Of a stretch of 64,000 nucleotides of DNA, positions 18,917 to 27,834 are shown in pieces. The stretch is taken from positions 434,001 to 498,000 of the forward strand of contig JAFRUE010000007.1 in NCBI GenBank assembly GCA_017441925.1. Reading direction: 5' to 3'. A model generated the notes under the pieces. It had not been told where the DNA came from. It made no database searches and was given only the letters and a program-made list of their open reading frames with translations. Position 1 is the stretch's first letter, and each line of letters begins with the position of its first letter. The DNA comes from Bacillota bacterium (lineage in GTDB: Bacteria; Bacillota; Clostridia; Lachnospirales; Bianqueaceae). The translations under genes were made by a program, and so were the position numbers.

Positions 18917-19687
18917 TCAGAGCTCCTTATGCAGGATTAATCTCTCTGCATTCTTTTGGAAAATATTCTCCATCTCCTCGTCAGTAATCTTCTCGAAGAG
19001 TACGGCCTCTACATACATTCCAGGATTGCAGATCGGATAATCCGTCCCAAAGAGGAAACGCTCGCTGCCGAGTTTTTTTACTCCATGACGAAGCATTCCA
19101 TAACGGAACATTCCCGTGCCGGAGAGATCCAGATTTACGTTTGGATGACGCTCCAGACGCGTCAGATTCTCAATGTAATCCTTGCCGTCCCGCGGATGCG
19201 CTACGATGATCGAAAGCTTCGGATACTTGTTCATAAATGCTTCCAGATCCTCGTCCGTACTCGGGTGGACATTCACGGTCATTCCCTTCTCCTCAGCCAG
19301 ATGGAAGACCTCCTCCAGCCTTGGATCCGCATAGGATCTCCAGTTCATGAAATATGGTACCAGCTCGCCGATCAGCTTAACGCCGCGGCTAGCCATGTAC
19401 TCGATCTCTTCGCAGGATTCCTTAGAGAAATTCGGATGAATATGAAATCCGGGAGTATAGGTTTCCGGGAATTTCTCCCAGATCGTGAGAGCATGCCGGT
19501 TCATTTCCTGAACCTGACTCCACTCGGAGCCGTCGATGTGACGGATCACGGACCCGCAGAAATGCTCGATCCCGCTGCGCGCCATATCGTCGGCGAAATA
19601 ATCCATGTCCGTAATGAACTCACCGTAAGCACCGGTCCGCTCCAGCTCATTCAGAAACGGATGTGTATGCGCATCGATGATCTTCAT
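18917..19687 (-). CDS. Amidohydrolase family metal-dependent hydrolase (Amidohydro_2-like)
   Basis: A 256-residue TIM-barrel hydrolase: DAHTHP near residue 5 supplies the HxH metal site, with HIHP, VNVHPS and VAHPRDG in the strands and GTDYPI near the C-terminus (catalytic Asp on the last strand). The substrate is not evident; relatives include decarboxylases and lactonases. ATG at 19685-19687 has no clear Shine-Dalgarno but lies seven bases after ackA, so translation probably depends on ackA. Downstream is a strong terminator, so this is the last gene of the pta-ackA transcript. Confidence 0.85.
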   Translation of the reverse strand: MKIIDAHTHPFLNELERTGAYGEFITDMDYFADDMARSGIEHFCGSVIRHIDGSEWSQVQEMNRHALTIWEKFPETYTPGFHIHPNFSKESCEEIEYMASRGVKLIGELVPYFMNWRSYADPRLEEVFHLAEEKGMTVNVHPSTDEDLEAFMNKYPKLSIIVAHPRDGKDYIENLTRLERHPNVNLDLSGTGMFRYGMLRHGVKKLGSERFLFGTDYPICNPGMYVEAVLFEKITDEEMENIFQKNAERLILHKEL

Positions 19688-19693
19688 GACGTT

Positions 19694-20887
19694 TTAGCCG
19701 ACAAGCTCCATCGTGTCGCGCGCGATCATGAGTTCCTCGTTGGTCGGGATCAGGAATACGCTGACCTTGGAATCATCTGTGGAGATCAGAGCCTCGGTAC
19801 CGCGGACAGCATTACGCTTGTCGCAGATCTTAACACCCATGAATTCCAGATAAGAGCAGATCTCCTTGCGGACGGCGGCGTTATTCTCGCCAAGACCGGC
19901 CGTGAAAGCGATCGCGTCGATGCCGTTCATCGCTGCGGCATAGGCGCCGATGAACTTGGCCACACGGTATACAAAAGCGTCATTCGCGCGCTTTGCACCG
20001 GCTTTGCCTTCCTTCTGGCCCGCCTCGATGTCGCGGAAATCGCTGGAGATACCGGACAGACCCAGTACGCCCGACTGCTTGTTCAGGACGTCCATCATCT
20101 GGTCGATATTCATATGCTCCTTGCCCATCAGGTAGGAAAGGATCGCAGGATCCATGTCGCCGCTGCGGGTACCCATGATCAGGCCTTCCAGAGGTGTCAG
20201 ACCCATGGAGGTGTCAACGGACTTGCCGTGGTCTACAGCACAGACGCTCGCGCCGTTGCCCAGATGGCAGACGACCGTGCGGATCTCCTCGGGCTTCTTG
20301 CCCATCAGAGCCGCAACACGCTCGGATACGTAACGATGGCTGGTGCCGTGGAAACCATAACGGCGGACGCCGTACTGCTCATAATACTTGTAAGGAATCG
20401 CATACAGGAAAGCTTTTTCCGGCATGGTCTGATGGAAAGCCGTATCAAACACAGCGACCATCGGGGTGCCGGGCATCAGCTTCTGGCAGGCGCGGATACC
20501 GATCAGGTTCGCCGGATTGTGCAGCGGAGCCAGATCAGAGCACTCCTCGATCGCCTTGATGACGTCTTCGTTGATCAGAACGGAGCTGTTGAATTTCTCT
20601 CCGCCATGGACTACACGGTGGCCGACAGCCGTGATCTCGGACATGTCCTTGATCACGCCGTATTCGGGATTGGTCAGGGCGCCGATAACAAGCTCGACAG
20701 CCTTGTTGTGGTCCGGCATAGCCTCTTCGATAACGACCGTGTCCTTACCGGCCGGGGTATGCTTCAGACGTCCGTCAATACCGATTCTCTCGGCAAGGCC
20801 CTTGGCCTCTACAGCCTCGGTCTCCATGTCGATCAGCTGATATTTAAGGGAAGAGCTTCCGCAGTTGATAACAAGTACTTTTTTCAT
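19694..20887 (-). CDS. ackA: Acetate kinase
   Basis: Makes ATP and acetate from acetyl phosphate in fermentative metabolism. 397 residues, the usual length. Motifs: [20 protein letters not shown] at the N-terminus, [59 protein letters not shown] and [16 protein letters not shown] follows AAAGGAG. It is 15 bases downstream of pta in the classic pta-ackA order. Confidence 0.98.
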   Translation of the reverse strand: MKKVLVINCGSSSLKYQLIDMETEAVEAKGLAERIGIDGRLKHTPAGKDTVVIEEAMPDHNKAVELVIGALTNPEYGVIKDMSEITAVGHRVVHGGEKFNSSVLINEDVIKAIEECSDLAPLHNPANLIGIRACQKLMPGTPMVAVFDTAFHQTMPEKAFLYAIPYKYYEQYGVRRYGFHGTSHRYVSERVAALMGKKPEEIRTVVCHLGNGASVCAVDHGKSVDTSMGLTPLEGLIMGTRSGDMDPAILSYLMGKEHMNIDQMMDVLNKQSGVLGLSGISSDFRDIEAGQKEGKAGAKRANDAFVYRVAKFIGAYAAAMNGIDAIAFTAGLGENNAAVRKEICSYLEFMGVKICDKRNAVRGTEALISTDDSKVSVFLIPTNEELMIARDTMELVG

Positions 20888-20902
20888 AACGCTTCTCCTT
20901 TA

Positions 20903-21907
20903 TTATTTCTTGGCGGCCTGTGCCTGTACGGCAGTGATCGCGACAACACCGACGATATCCTCGGCAGAGCATCCGCGGGACAGATCGTTGATAGGAGCCG
21001 CAACGCCTTGTGTGATAGGACCGTAAGCTTCAGCCTTGGCCAGTCTCTGCGCCAGCTTGTAGCCAATATTGCCGGCGTCAAGGTTCGGGAACATCAGAAC
21101 ATTGGCATGGCCTGCTACGTCGGATCCGGGAGCCTTGGAAGCGCCGACGGAAGGAACGATGGCCGCGTCGAGCTGCAGTTCGCCGTCCAGCTTGATCTCG
21201 GGATACTTCTCCTTCGCGATCGCGGTAGCCTCAAGGACCTTGTCGACCAGCGCGTGCTTGGCACTGCCCTTGGTGGAATGAGACAGCATCGCGACGATGG
21301 GCTCTTCCTGAACCAGAAGCGCGAAGGAATCAGCAGAAGACTTGGCGATAGCAGCCAGTTCCTCCGGATTCGGATCCTGTACCAGACCGGAATCGGCAAA
21401 GATGAAAGCTCCGTTTGCGCCGTATTCGCAGTTCGGAACTACGATGACGAAGAAAGCGGATACAAGCATTGTTCCCGGAGCGGTCTTGATGATCTGCAGC
21501 GCGGGACGCAGCGTGTTGGCTGTAGAATGGCAGGCACCGGATACAACACCGTCAGCCTCGCCCATCTTAACCATCATGCAGGCAAAATACATATAGTCGC
21601 CCAGGATCAGAGATTTAGCCTGATCATAGGTCATACCCTTCTTCTGACGAAGCTCGACGAGCTTCTGGATATATCCTTCGGTCTTGTCGCTGGTAGCGGG
21701 ATCAATGAAGGTAGCGCCGGTCAGATCCAGTCCTTCTCCGTACTTGGCAACTTCCTCGGGGGATCCGACGATCACAAGGTTGGCGATGCCCTCCTTCAGA
21801 ACCGTGGCCGCGGCCTCAAACGTACGGCGGTCCATAGACTCCGGCAGTACGATGGTCTTTTTGTCCTGTTTCGCTCTTGCTTTGACACTGTCCAAAAAAG
21901 CACTCAT
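20903..21907 (-). CDS. pta: Phosphate acetyltransferase
   Basis: Converts acetyl-CoA and phosphate to acetyl phosphate for AckA. The 334-residue protein is the short single-domain type, with FIDPATSDKTEGYIQKLVEL, DGVVSGACHSTANTLRPALQ and VAGHANVLMFPNLDAGNIGYK. I take ATG at 21905-21907 (MSAFLDSVKAR), since AAAGGAAG is nine bases upstream; a TTG eight codons earlier overlaps that site. Transcribed from the promoter at 21953-21981. Confidence 0.96.
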   Translation of the reverse strand: MSAFLDSVKARAKQDKKTIVLPESMDRRTFEAAATVLKEGIANLVIVGSPEEVAKYGEGLDLTGATFIDPATSDKTEGYIQKLVELRQKKGMTYDQAKSLILGDYMYFACMMVKMGEADGVVSGACHSTANTLRPALQIIKTAPGTMLVSAFFVIVVPNCEYGANGAFIFADSGLVQDPNPEELAAIAKSSADSFALLVQEEPIVAMLSHSTKGSAKHALVDKVLEATAIAKEKYPEIKLDGELQLDAAIVPSVGASKAPGSDVAGHANVLMFPNLDAGNIGYKLAQRLAKAEAYGPITQGVAAPINDLSRGCSAEDIVGVVAITAVQAQAAKK

Positions 21908-21952
21908 TTCGATATTCTTCCTTTCTGACAATAATCTGAACTCACAACCTTA

Positions 21953-21981
21953 ATTATAATCCAAAAAAGAAAATGTGACAA
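21953..21981 (-). promoter_or_regulatory. Promoter of pta-ackA
   Basis: Minus strand TTGTCA (21976-21981), 17 bases, TATAAT (21953-21958), about 46 bases before the pta start. The divergent plus-strand promoter begins ten bases away. Confidence 0.8.
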
Positions 21982-21991
21982 GGTCTTTTTA

Positions 21992-22020
21992 TGGACAAAT
22001 CCGTCCCGATTCGATATAAT
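21992..22020 (+). promoter_or_regulatory. Promoter of the DUF6062-type gene
   Basis: TGGACA (21992-21997), 17 bases, TATAAT (22015-22020) on the plus strand, 28 bases before the start codon. It is paired head-to-head with the pta promoter. Confidence 0.75.
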
Positions 22021-22048
22021 AAGAAAAAACGATCAGGAGAACTCTGCT

Positions 22049-22783
22049 ATGAAAGAAGAGATCTATACCATACCCGTAATGGACGGCATGCAGGCCGGTA
22101 CCGAATGTCCTTTCTGCGCGATGCTGCAGAAGCTTGAGTCCGACAGCATCGGCTTTGTGCTGAGCCCTTCCTATATGGAGGAAGATGTCCGCGGCGCGAC
22201 CAATGAACAGGGATTCTGCAAGTCCCATCTGCGCATGCTCTATGAAAAAGGCAATTCTCTCGGCCTCGCGCTGATGATGCATTCCCATCTGAAGCACCGT
22301 ATCTCCCAGCTTGACGAGCTTTCGGACGGACCTGTCAAAAAAGGCTGGTTCTCCAAGAAACAGGCTGAAGGTTCCGAGAGTGCTGCTCTGCGCGATAAAT
22401 GGAACAGTTCCTGTTTCATTTGCGACAGGATGAACGGTTTCTTCCGTCACTATCTTGCCACGTATTTCTATCTGTGGAAGAAAGATCCCGCCTTCCAGGA
22501 TGTCTTTAAGAACGGCAAAGGCTACTGTCTGGATCACTATCTGATGCTGCTCGACTCTGCCGCCAATTACCTGAGCGGGGCTTCACTGGAAGAATTCCTC
22601 TCCGTCCTTAAAACCCAGGAAAAAGAAAATCTGAACCGCGTGGCTGATGAGCTCGAATGGTTCACTCTCAAATTCGATTACCGCTATACGGACAAGCCCT
22701 GGGGCAACAGCAAAGACGCCCTGCCGCGTACGATCCTTAAGGTGAACGGACAGTTTGTGGATAAAGGAAAAGCCCAGAGCTGA
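22049..22783 (+). CDS. DUF6062-type cysteine-rich protein of unknown function
   Basis: A 244-residue cytoplasmic protein starting MKEEIYTIPVMDGMQAGTECPFC. It has two repeats of a CxxC followed by a Cys/His pair: CPFC with GFCKSHLRML, then CFIC with GYCLDHYLMLL. That duplicated pattern suggests two metal sites, perhaps Zn or Fe-S. It matches what I recall of family DUF6062, common in Lachnospiraceae and of unknown function. ATG follows AGGAG at nine bases. It has its own promoter and a terminator at 22833, so it is monocistronic. Confidence 0.75.
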   Translation: MKEEIYTIPVMDGMQAGTECPFCAMLQKLESDSIGFVLSPSYMEEDVRGATNEQGFCKSHLRMLYEKGNSLGLALMMHSHLKHRISQLDELSDGPVKKGWFSKKQAEGSESAALRDKWNSSCFICDRMNGFFRHYLATYFYLWKKDPAFQDVFKNGKGYCLDHYLMLLDSAANYLSGASLEEFLSVLKTQEKENLNRVADELEWFTLKFDYRYTDKPWGNSKDALPRTILKVNGQFVDKGKAQS

Positions 22784-22832
22784 GGCGTTTGCAAGCTTAG
22801 GGCTGAGGTGTTTTCGGTTAAGCTGACACACG

Positions 22833-22887
22833 AAGGACTTCCGACCGGCTGCACGATATGCGGCTATCGAATCGGAAGTCCTTTTTG
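22833..22887 (+). terminator. Terminator of the DUF6062-type gene
   Basis: A 12-bp perfect stem (22833-22844 with 22872-22883) followed by a T-run (22882-22886). The 27-base loop contains a small secondary hairpin. It lies 50 bases after the stop codon. Confidence 0.82.
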
Positions 22888-23226
22888 CGTAGCGGTTTTC
22901 ATTTTGATGTCTTCATGAGCTGTCCAGCAGAAAGAGCCTCTCTTTTAGGGTATTATTCTGCTTCTTGTGTTCATTTCCGCAGAAAAGCGTTCGTTTTTCT
23001 TTTGTTTTTCTGCTTTTACTCACTGATTTTCTTTGTTGGGAGCTGGTTTCACGCGCTTTTGATCCTGAAATGATCCGGACGAAGGCGCCAAATGCAGAAA
23101 AACGTTTCGATTATGAGTCTATTTCTGCCAGTAGTCTTTTTCCGGATCAAACGGGACGGATCTGCAGCGCAGCTGATTGATTCTGAATTCAGCCAAGTAC
23201 AGCTTATCCGAAATGTGACCTATTGT
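22888..23226. other. Intergenic stretch without a supported gene
   Basis: About 340 bases, T-rich on the plus strand. Open frames here lack ribosome binding sites and resemble no family I know. Two similar short segments, GCAGAAAAGCGTTCG and GCAGAAAAACGTTTCG, occur near 22979 and 23094. No terminator for the minus-strand lipoprotein gene is evident. I see nothing else that can be named. Confidence 0.5.
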
Positions 23227-24594
23227 TTAAACGATCGCCTCTCCATTTATATAGAGATGATAGCCGTTTGCAGTGATCTGTGAAGTGTCTCCAGTAAAGG
23301 AAGTTACATACGAGTCGGCCGTCAGGATCCACGAACTGTCCGCGTCGAGAACGACATTTACCTCTCCGGTTTCCCCTTCCGGATTGATTGCACCGGTATA
23401 ATCGGAAGCCGTCAGATTCAGCGTCAGCGAGGAAATATCGTCAACCGTTATGACGCCATCGAGAGTCTGGCTCGCCGCGTTAAATGTACAGTCGCTTCCG
23501 TTCGAGCCATCCTTTCCCCAACGTCCTGCAGAGACGATCAGCAGATTCTCATCCTCTGAGATCAAATCGACATCTCCCAGATTGATGACGGAATCGGTAT
23601 TTGTACAGTAGAACATGGCACCGTTTAAAGATGTCATGCTGCCCCCTGTCATTGTAAAGACCGAAGTCCCAACGCTTGCGTCCCCGGAAGCGCTCTGGTA
23701 TAGCAATACATTTGCATGCACACTGCCTTCCTTTGTGGACTGGTCATTCCCCGTCAGGTCGCAATCGATTAGTGTGACGGAGTTTTTCCCTTCGATAATG
23801 ACTCCGCGTGATTGTTCAGACACGAGAATCGCGTTTTTCACCAGTATGTCCGCTGTGCTGTAAACGGCCGGACAGCCGCTTTTCCCTTTGGATGTATACG
23901 TACCGCCGTCGACCTCGAGATATCCGCCGCCGCGGTCGGAACGGATGGCAGCCTTGCTCGCGCTGGTAACCGTCAAATTGCTTGCATAAAGTGTCCCGCC
24001 GCCGGCGACCTGGATCCCGCCTGCACCTCCGCCGCTAACGGTAACCGTGGAATCAGAGATGTAAACTGTCCCTTCATCATATGCGAACACACCGGTCGCG
24101 TTCTCCGCGTCTGCGTTGATCTCGCAATCTGTAAGGGTCAGCGTCGCCTGATCATAGACGCGAACCGCCGCATTGATGCCGTAGAAACTCGAACCGTCCG
24201 CGCTGGAGGCTCCTCCGGCTGTTTTATTCAGAATACTGCCTGTAACACTCGCCGTTACTGTCCCCGAGGCTTCCAGAACGCTTTGATCTTCCTCTGATGC
24301 TGTATAAGTGCCGCCCAGAAGACTGTCCCCATCTGTAAGCTGAACCGCATCCATCTGTATGGAATGATCGTAAGATTCTGCATCTTCAGGTATACTCTCC
24401 GGTAAGATTTCTACATTGCTGTCTTCAGCAGCATCTGCTGTCTGTTCAATGGTTTCCGCCGTAGATTCAATGCTTTCTGTTGTTTCCATACCGGATTCGC
24501 TATCGGTAATGCTTATATTCTCTTTCTGCTTTGAACAGGCTGAAAACGCAAGCATAAAGCTCAGCAAAAAGCATAAAATGATTTTCTTTTTCAT
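23227..24594 (-). CDS. Secreted lipoprotein with predicted right-handed beta-helix
   Basis: A 455-residue exported lipoprotein: MKKKIILCFLLSFMLAFSAC is a signal peptide with a lipobox ending at Cys20 (FSAC). An acidic, Ser/Thr/Glu-rich linker (about 25-80) follows, then ~350 residues of irregular repeats of the form 'T-L-T-x-C-x-I-x', 'V-Y-I-S-D-S-T-V-T-V-S-G-G' and 'L-Y-A-S-N-L-T-V', typical of parallel beta-helix proteins. GGG clusters mark turns. Ligand or partner is unknown; surface adhesion or polysaccharide binding is conjecture. ATG at 24592-24594 follows AAAGGAG at eight bases. Confidence 0.75.
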   Translation of the reverse strand: MKKKIILCFLLSFMLAFSACSKQKENISITDSESGMETTESIESTAETIEQTADAAEDSNVEILPESIPEDAESYDHSIQMDAVQLTDGDSLLGGTYTASEEDQSVLEASGTVTASVTGSILNKTAGGASSADGSSFYGINAAVRVYDQATLTLTDCEINADAENATGVFAYDEGTVYISDSTVTVSGGGAGGIQVAGGGTLYASNLTVTSASKAAIRSDRGGGYLEVDGGTYTSKGKSGCPAVYSTADILVKNAILVSEQSRGVIIEGKNSVTLIDCDLTGNDQSTKEGSVHANVLLYQSASGDASVGTSVFTMTGGSMTSLNGAMFYCTNTDSVINLGDVDLISEDENLLIVSAGRWGKDGSNGSDCTFNAASQTLDGVITVDDISSLTLNLTASDYTGAINPEGETGEVNVVLDADSSWILTADSYVTSFTGDTSQITANGYHLYINGEAIV

Positions 24595-24676
24595 AATGTA
24601 TTCTCCTTTCATCCCTGAACTACGTCTTTATCTGTCCGGGGTAAAACCAGAATACAGTATAATGCTGAAAACAATC

Positions 24677-24916
24677 TTAAATTTCTATAATATCATACAG
24701 ATCCATCCGCGGAATTTGAACAATTGCCCGTCCGTTCACCCATTTGAAATCCAGTTTTTCTCCACCCGGTCGACGGATCAGGGCGGCAGGCTTTCTTTCT
24801 GCCGCTATGGAGAGTGTGATATCGAGCACCGGCGGGATACAGTCCTCCGTGGCTGTTTCCCGGCTGGAATGGGATCCGTTCGCATTGACAAGCTGAATGA
24901 ACCGTTTCCCGTCCTT
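24677..24916 (-). pseudogene. Remnant of a glycoside hydrolase C-terminus
   Basis: Between the lipoprotein and the glycosidase a frame open from 24916 to the stop at 24677 reads KDGKRFIQLVNANGSHSSRE, later VLDITLSIAAERKPAALIRR, and ends IPRMDLYDIIEI. 'LVN...G' followed by 'vpPv.di.i...', a 'kW.nGra.vqiPrmdlydii' tail is the pattern of the C-terminal beta domain of several large glycosidases (fucosidase- or beta-galactosidase-like). There is no start codon with a ribosome site, and an in-frame stop lies directly before it. I read it as the decayed 3' end of a lost gene. The specific family is not certain. Confidence 0.5.
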
Positions 24917-24958
24917 TCATTTTGTTCTCTCCCGTATCTAAGGCTGCTCAGATCTGCT

Positions 24959-26620
24959 TCAGTGATCCAGTATGAACAGCAGGATAAATGCCGCAGACCA
25001 ATGGTAATCCGTGATAGCATGCATTTTGATCCGGTAATCCGGTACGGGCGGCTGTGTGCCTTTGCGCCGCATAGACCATGGTATCGTTTTCACTTCCGGA
25101 TCATAGAATTCGAAAACCGATCCGGTCTCATCAAATACCTTCCGGACGGCTGTTAGCGTCCTGCGGCACAGTTCTTCGGCTTCAGCTGTATAACCATATT
25201 TCCGCAGGCCCTGCATGATCATATAATTGTAGTTAAGCCAGACCGGACCGCGCCACATGTCGGATCCGTACGCAGGATCATCCAGTGAAATACTCGGAAC
25301 AGGCATTTCCGACCAGAACCTGTCCGGATCGGTCAGTACCGAAACAAGCCGCACTGCCCTCTCTTCCGTACAGATGCCGGCAAAAAGTGGCAGGAAACTC
25401 GCACAGGTCATGACGCCGGTGAGCTTTCCGGAAAATGTCCTGTCGCAGTATATGCCTTTCTCTTCATCCCACAGAAACTCATTGATCCGCTCAGCGATAG
25501 AGTCAGCTAGATTTCTGTACTTTTCCGCAGATGTTGTATCTCCGAGAATTTCATAGATCTCCGCCATGCACCGGCAATCGTGGACCATGAACGTCGACGA
25601 ATCGATCGCATCGAGCATTTCAGTTACATCGAACCGCGGTGAATTGTCCATGCCGCTCTCATCGCAATGGCAAGTCTCCTGCAGGAAATCCATCTTCCAC
25701 TCAAGCAGTCCGTTATGATTCCTGTCCCGATTCTTCAGGAACCAGTTCAGATAGCCGGAAATTGCGGGAGCCGCCTCTCGCAGGAACGAAAGGCTTCCTG
25801 ATCTGCGGTAGACTTCAAGAGCTGCCCACGCGATGACCTGCGGCTGTGTGATTTTTGAGACCTTACGGCTGCTTTCCATCATATGCGGGATGAAACCGTC
25901 TTTCCGCTGGCATCGGAGTACAGCCAGGATGGATTCTTCCGCCAGAGGCGGTTTATACTGTGCGAATGCGATGGCATGGAACATCGAGTCCCACAGCCAT
26001 ACATGACGGTGCGGGAGGCGGTCCGGCGTCGTGGAACGGCACCCGAAACCGTTCTGCGGTGAGTAAACATTGACTTTACTAATACTCAGTATTTTATAAT
26101 ACAGCTTTTCCAGATCCGGATCCGGACATGGAGGCAGTTCCCGGTAATAAGCCAGCTTCCGCTCCAGCAACGCCTCAATATCCATCTCAAGTCCGATCTG
26201 TGCTAAACGCAAAGCCTCTCTACGTGTCATTGTTCTGCAGAGAGCAAACCGTTCCCCCTCAATACGCAGTGCATACCAGGAATGTCCGCTGTGCAGGACT
26301 TCCACTCCGCCAAATGGCTTAGCAGCCGCATGATTATCCCCGAAGAGTTCAGGACGCGCCGTGCTTTGCCCGATCACTGTATTCTTATCAGCAAAAACCA
26401 ACAGAGATCTCTCCGTCCTGATCGCATCGGAAAGGACAAATTCGATTTTATCATTCTCAGCGTCCAGATGAAGCGTTGCTGTTCCTGTCCTGTCATCAAA
26501 ACGGACAGTCACCGGTCCCGGCATCGTCATCCCGATGAAATCCTCATCATGTGAGTTCTCTCCGTCTATTCCGCTGAATCCGAAAAGAGTCCCGTAACCA
26601 TAATGATCCGGCAGATTCAT
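24959..26620 (-). CDS. Glycosidase with (alpha/alpha)6-barrel (MGH1/GH63/trehalase-like)
   Basis: A 553-residue cytoplasmic glycosidase. An N-terminal beta-rich region of about 150 residues is followed by a helical barrel with RHVWLWDSMFHAIAFAQY, DGFIPHMMESS, KMDFLQETCHCDESGMDNSP and GPVWLNYNYMIMQGLRKYGY. These are the motifs of the mannosylglycerate-hydrolase-like (MGH1), GH63 and GH37 group; acidic residues in LWDS and ESGMDNSP are candidates for catalysis. Substrate unknown. Its start overlaps the end of the metallophosphoesterase gene as ATGA. Last intact gene of the long operon from mtaB. No signal peptide. Confidence 0.82.
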   Translation of the reverse strand: MNLPDHYGYGTLFGFSGIDGENSHDEDFIGMTMPGPVTVRFDDRTGTATLHLDAENDKIEFVLSDAIRTERSLLVFADKNTVIGQSTARPELFGDNHAAAKPFGGVEVLHSGHSWYALRIEGERFALCRTMTRREALRLAQIGLEMDIEALLERKLAYYRELPPCPDPDLEKLYYKILSISKVNVYSPQNGFGCRSTTPDRLPHRHVWLWDSMFHAIAFAQYKPPLAEESILAVLRCQRKDGFIPHMMESSRKVSKITQPQVIAWAALEVYRRSGSLSFLREAAPAISGYLNWFLKNRDRNHNGLLEWKMDFLQETCHCDESGMDNSPRFDVTEMLDAIDSSTFMVHDCRCMAEIYEILGDTTSAEKYRNLADSIAERINEFLWDEEKGIYCDRTFSGKLTGVMTCASFLPLFAGICTEERAVRLVSVLTDPDRFWSEMPVPSISLDDPAYGSDMWRGPVWLNYNYMIMQGLRKYGYTAEAEELCRRTLTAVRKVFDETGSVFEFYDPEVKTIPWSMRRKGTQPPVPDYRIKMHAITDYHWSAAFILLFILDH

Positions 26621-27834
26621 AGTCCTACCTCCACAAACAGTTTCCTGCTCTTTTTGCCGAAAGCGTTCTCCGCCTCAACCGTAACGCTGTTCTGATCCCC
26701 ATGAAACGGCAGGGAGGCAGAGTAACGGCAGATATCATTCTTATACCAGTAATGATGCTGGACCGTTTTCTGTTCCAGGATCTGTCCCCTTCTGTCCATC
26801 AAATATACTCTATATAAGAAAACCGGATCCAATAGACCTCCAATAGCCGCAGGAAAAGAGACCGTATTAACACTTTCAGACGTCTCAACCGACGCTTGAG
26901 CTCCTTCCGGAAATACCGGCGGCCGGCTCATCGACTCGATTGATTCATAAGTTCTTGACAGCCTTTTCCTGTCCACAGGCGCGGGCAGTTCTATCCTGCA
27001 TAGTTCCTCTCCGGAAGTGAAATCCATCCCGATAAGCAGCAGATCTCCTTCCTCATCCGCTTCAACGACCCAGCCCTGCGCAATCTGTTCAAATCCGTCC
27101 GGATGGACCGTACGCTCGCCGTCCACTGTGAATTCAGCATAGCTCATGGCGCCTGTTCCGACTGTCGTAAAATCCTTCTGCACAACGGACCGCGGATCAT
27201 TCAGCGGATAATGAGAATGTCCGGAGAAATGCACAATCTGCGGATATTTCCGCAGGATCTCATTGAAGAAGTCCATTCCCCATCCGTCAAACTCACTGCT
27301 CCCGTAAACAGTCCCTTTTACATGCTCATGCTGAAATACAAATACAGGTCTGTCCGGAGCCTTCCGGATAGCCTCGCGGATATTATCATCGAGCCACTGA
27401 GCCTGTTTTTCCGTATAGTATACTCCTGTCTCGTCACAGGTCGAGATCCCGATAAAGTGAAACCCGTTCCGGATAATGTGGAAATCCGTATCTTTCCCGG
27501 TAAGATTCTTATAATAAGCAAGCCCGGTCTTTACACATTCCCGTCCGAACTCCCAGTTGTCATGGTTCTTCGCGATCACAGCATAAGAACTGTCCTGTGC
27601 GGATCCGCACAGGACAGTCTGCCAGAAGGCGTCATACTGTTCTTTTGTCCCGTTATTCGTCGAGTCCCCGACGAAAATATACGCGTCGAGATTCTGGTAG
27701 TCCGATTCTGCCGCATAGTTCCGGCAGTACCTGAACATGTCCTTTAGCCTGTCCAGTTTAGGACAATCCGGTCCTTCAATATGCAGATCGGAACTGACGA
27801 TAAACCGCAGGACCTGTTTAAAATCACTTTTCAT
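26617..27834 (-). CDS. Calcineurin-like metallophosphoesterase
   Basis: A 405-residue protein with the two-metal phosphoesterase motifs in order: SSDLHIEG (DxH), VGDSTNNG (GD), AKNHDNWE (the usual GNHD Gly-Asn replaced by KN), FQHEHV and SGHSHYPLND (GHxH). A C-terminal beta region of ~120 residues follows. The metal set looks functional. Substrate unknown. No signal peptide is seen. It overlaps the serine hydrolase gene by 11 bases and the glycosidase gene by four, so the three are translationally coupled and probably act together, perhaps on a phosphorylated glycan. Confidence 0.85.
   Translation of the reverse strand: MKSDFKQVLRFIVSSDLHIEGPDCPKLDRLKDMFRYCRNYAAESDYQNLDAYIFVGDSTNNGTKEQYDAFWQTVLCGSAQDSSYAVIAKNHDNWEFGRECVKTGLAYYKNLTGKDTDFHIIRNGFHFIGISTCDETGVYYTEKQAQWLDDNIREAIRKAPDRPVFVFQHEHVKGTVYGSSEFDGWGMDFFNEILRKYPQIVHFSGHSHYPLNDPRSVVQKDFTTVGTGAMSYAEFTVDGERTVHPDGFEQIAQGWVVEADEEGDLLLIGMDFTSGEELCRIELPAPVDRKRLSRTYESIESMSRPPVFPEGAQASVETSESVNTVSFPAAIGGLLDPVFLYRVYLMDRRGQILEQKTVQHHYWYKNDICRYSASLPFHGDQNSVTVEAENAFGKKSRKLFVEVGL

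Noticed and set aside
18956-21928. A 990-residue open frame on the plus strand opposite ackA, pta and the amidohydrolase
   Set aside because: It is a mirror of three certain genes, has no ribosome site or family likeness, and arises from codon bias.
22858-23283. Small plus-strand open frames (60-71 codons) after the DUF6062-type gene
   Set aside because: They begin inside the terminator or lack ribosome sites, and show no family pattern.
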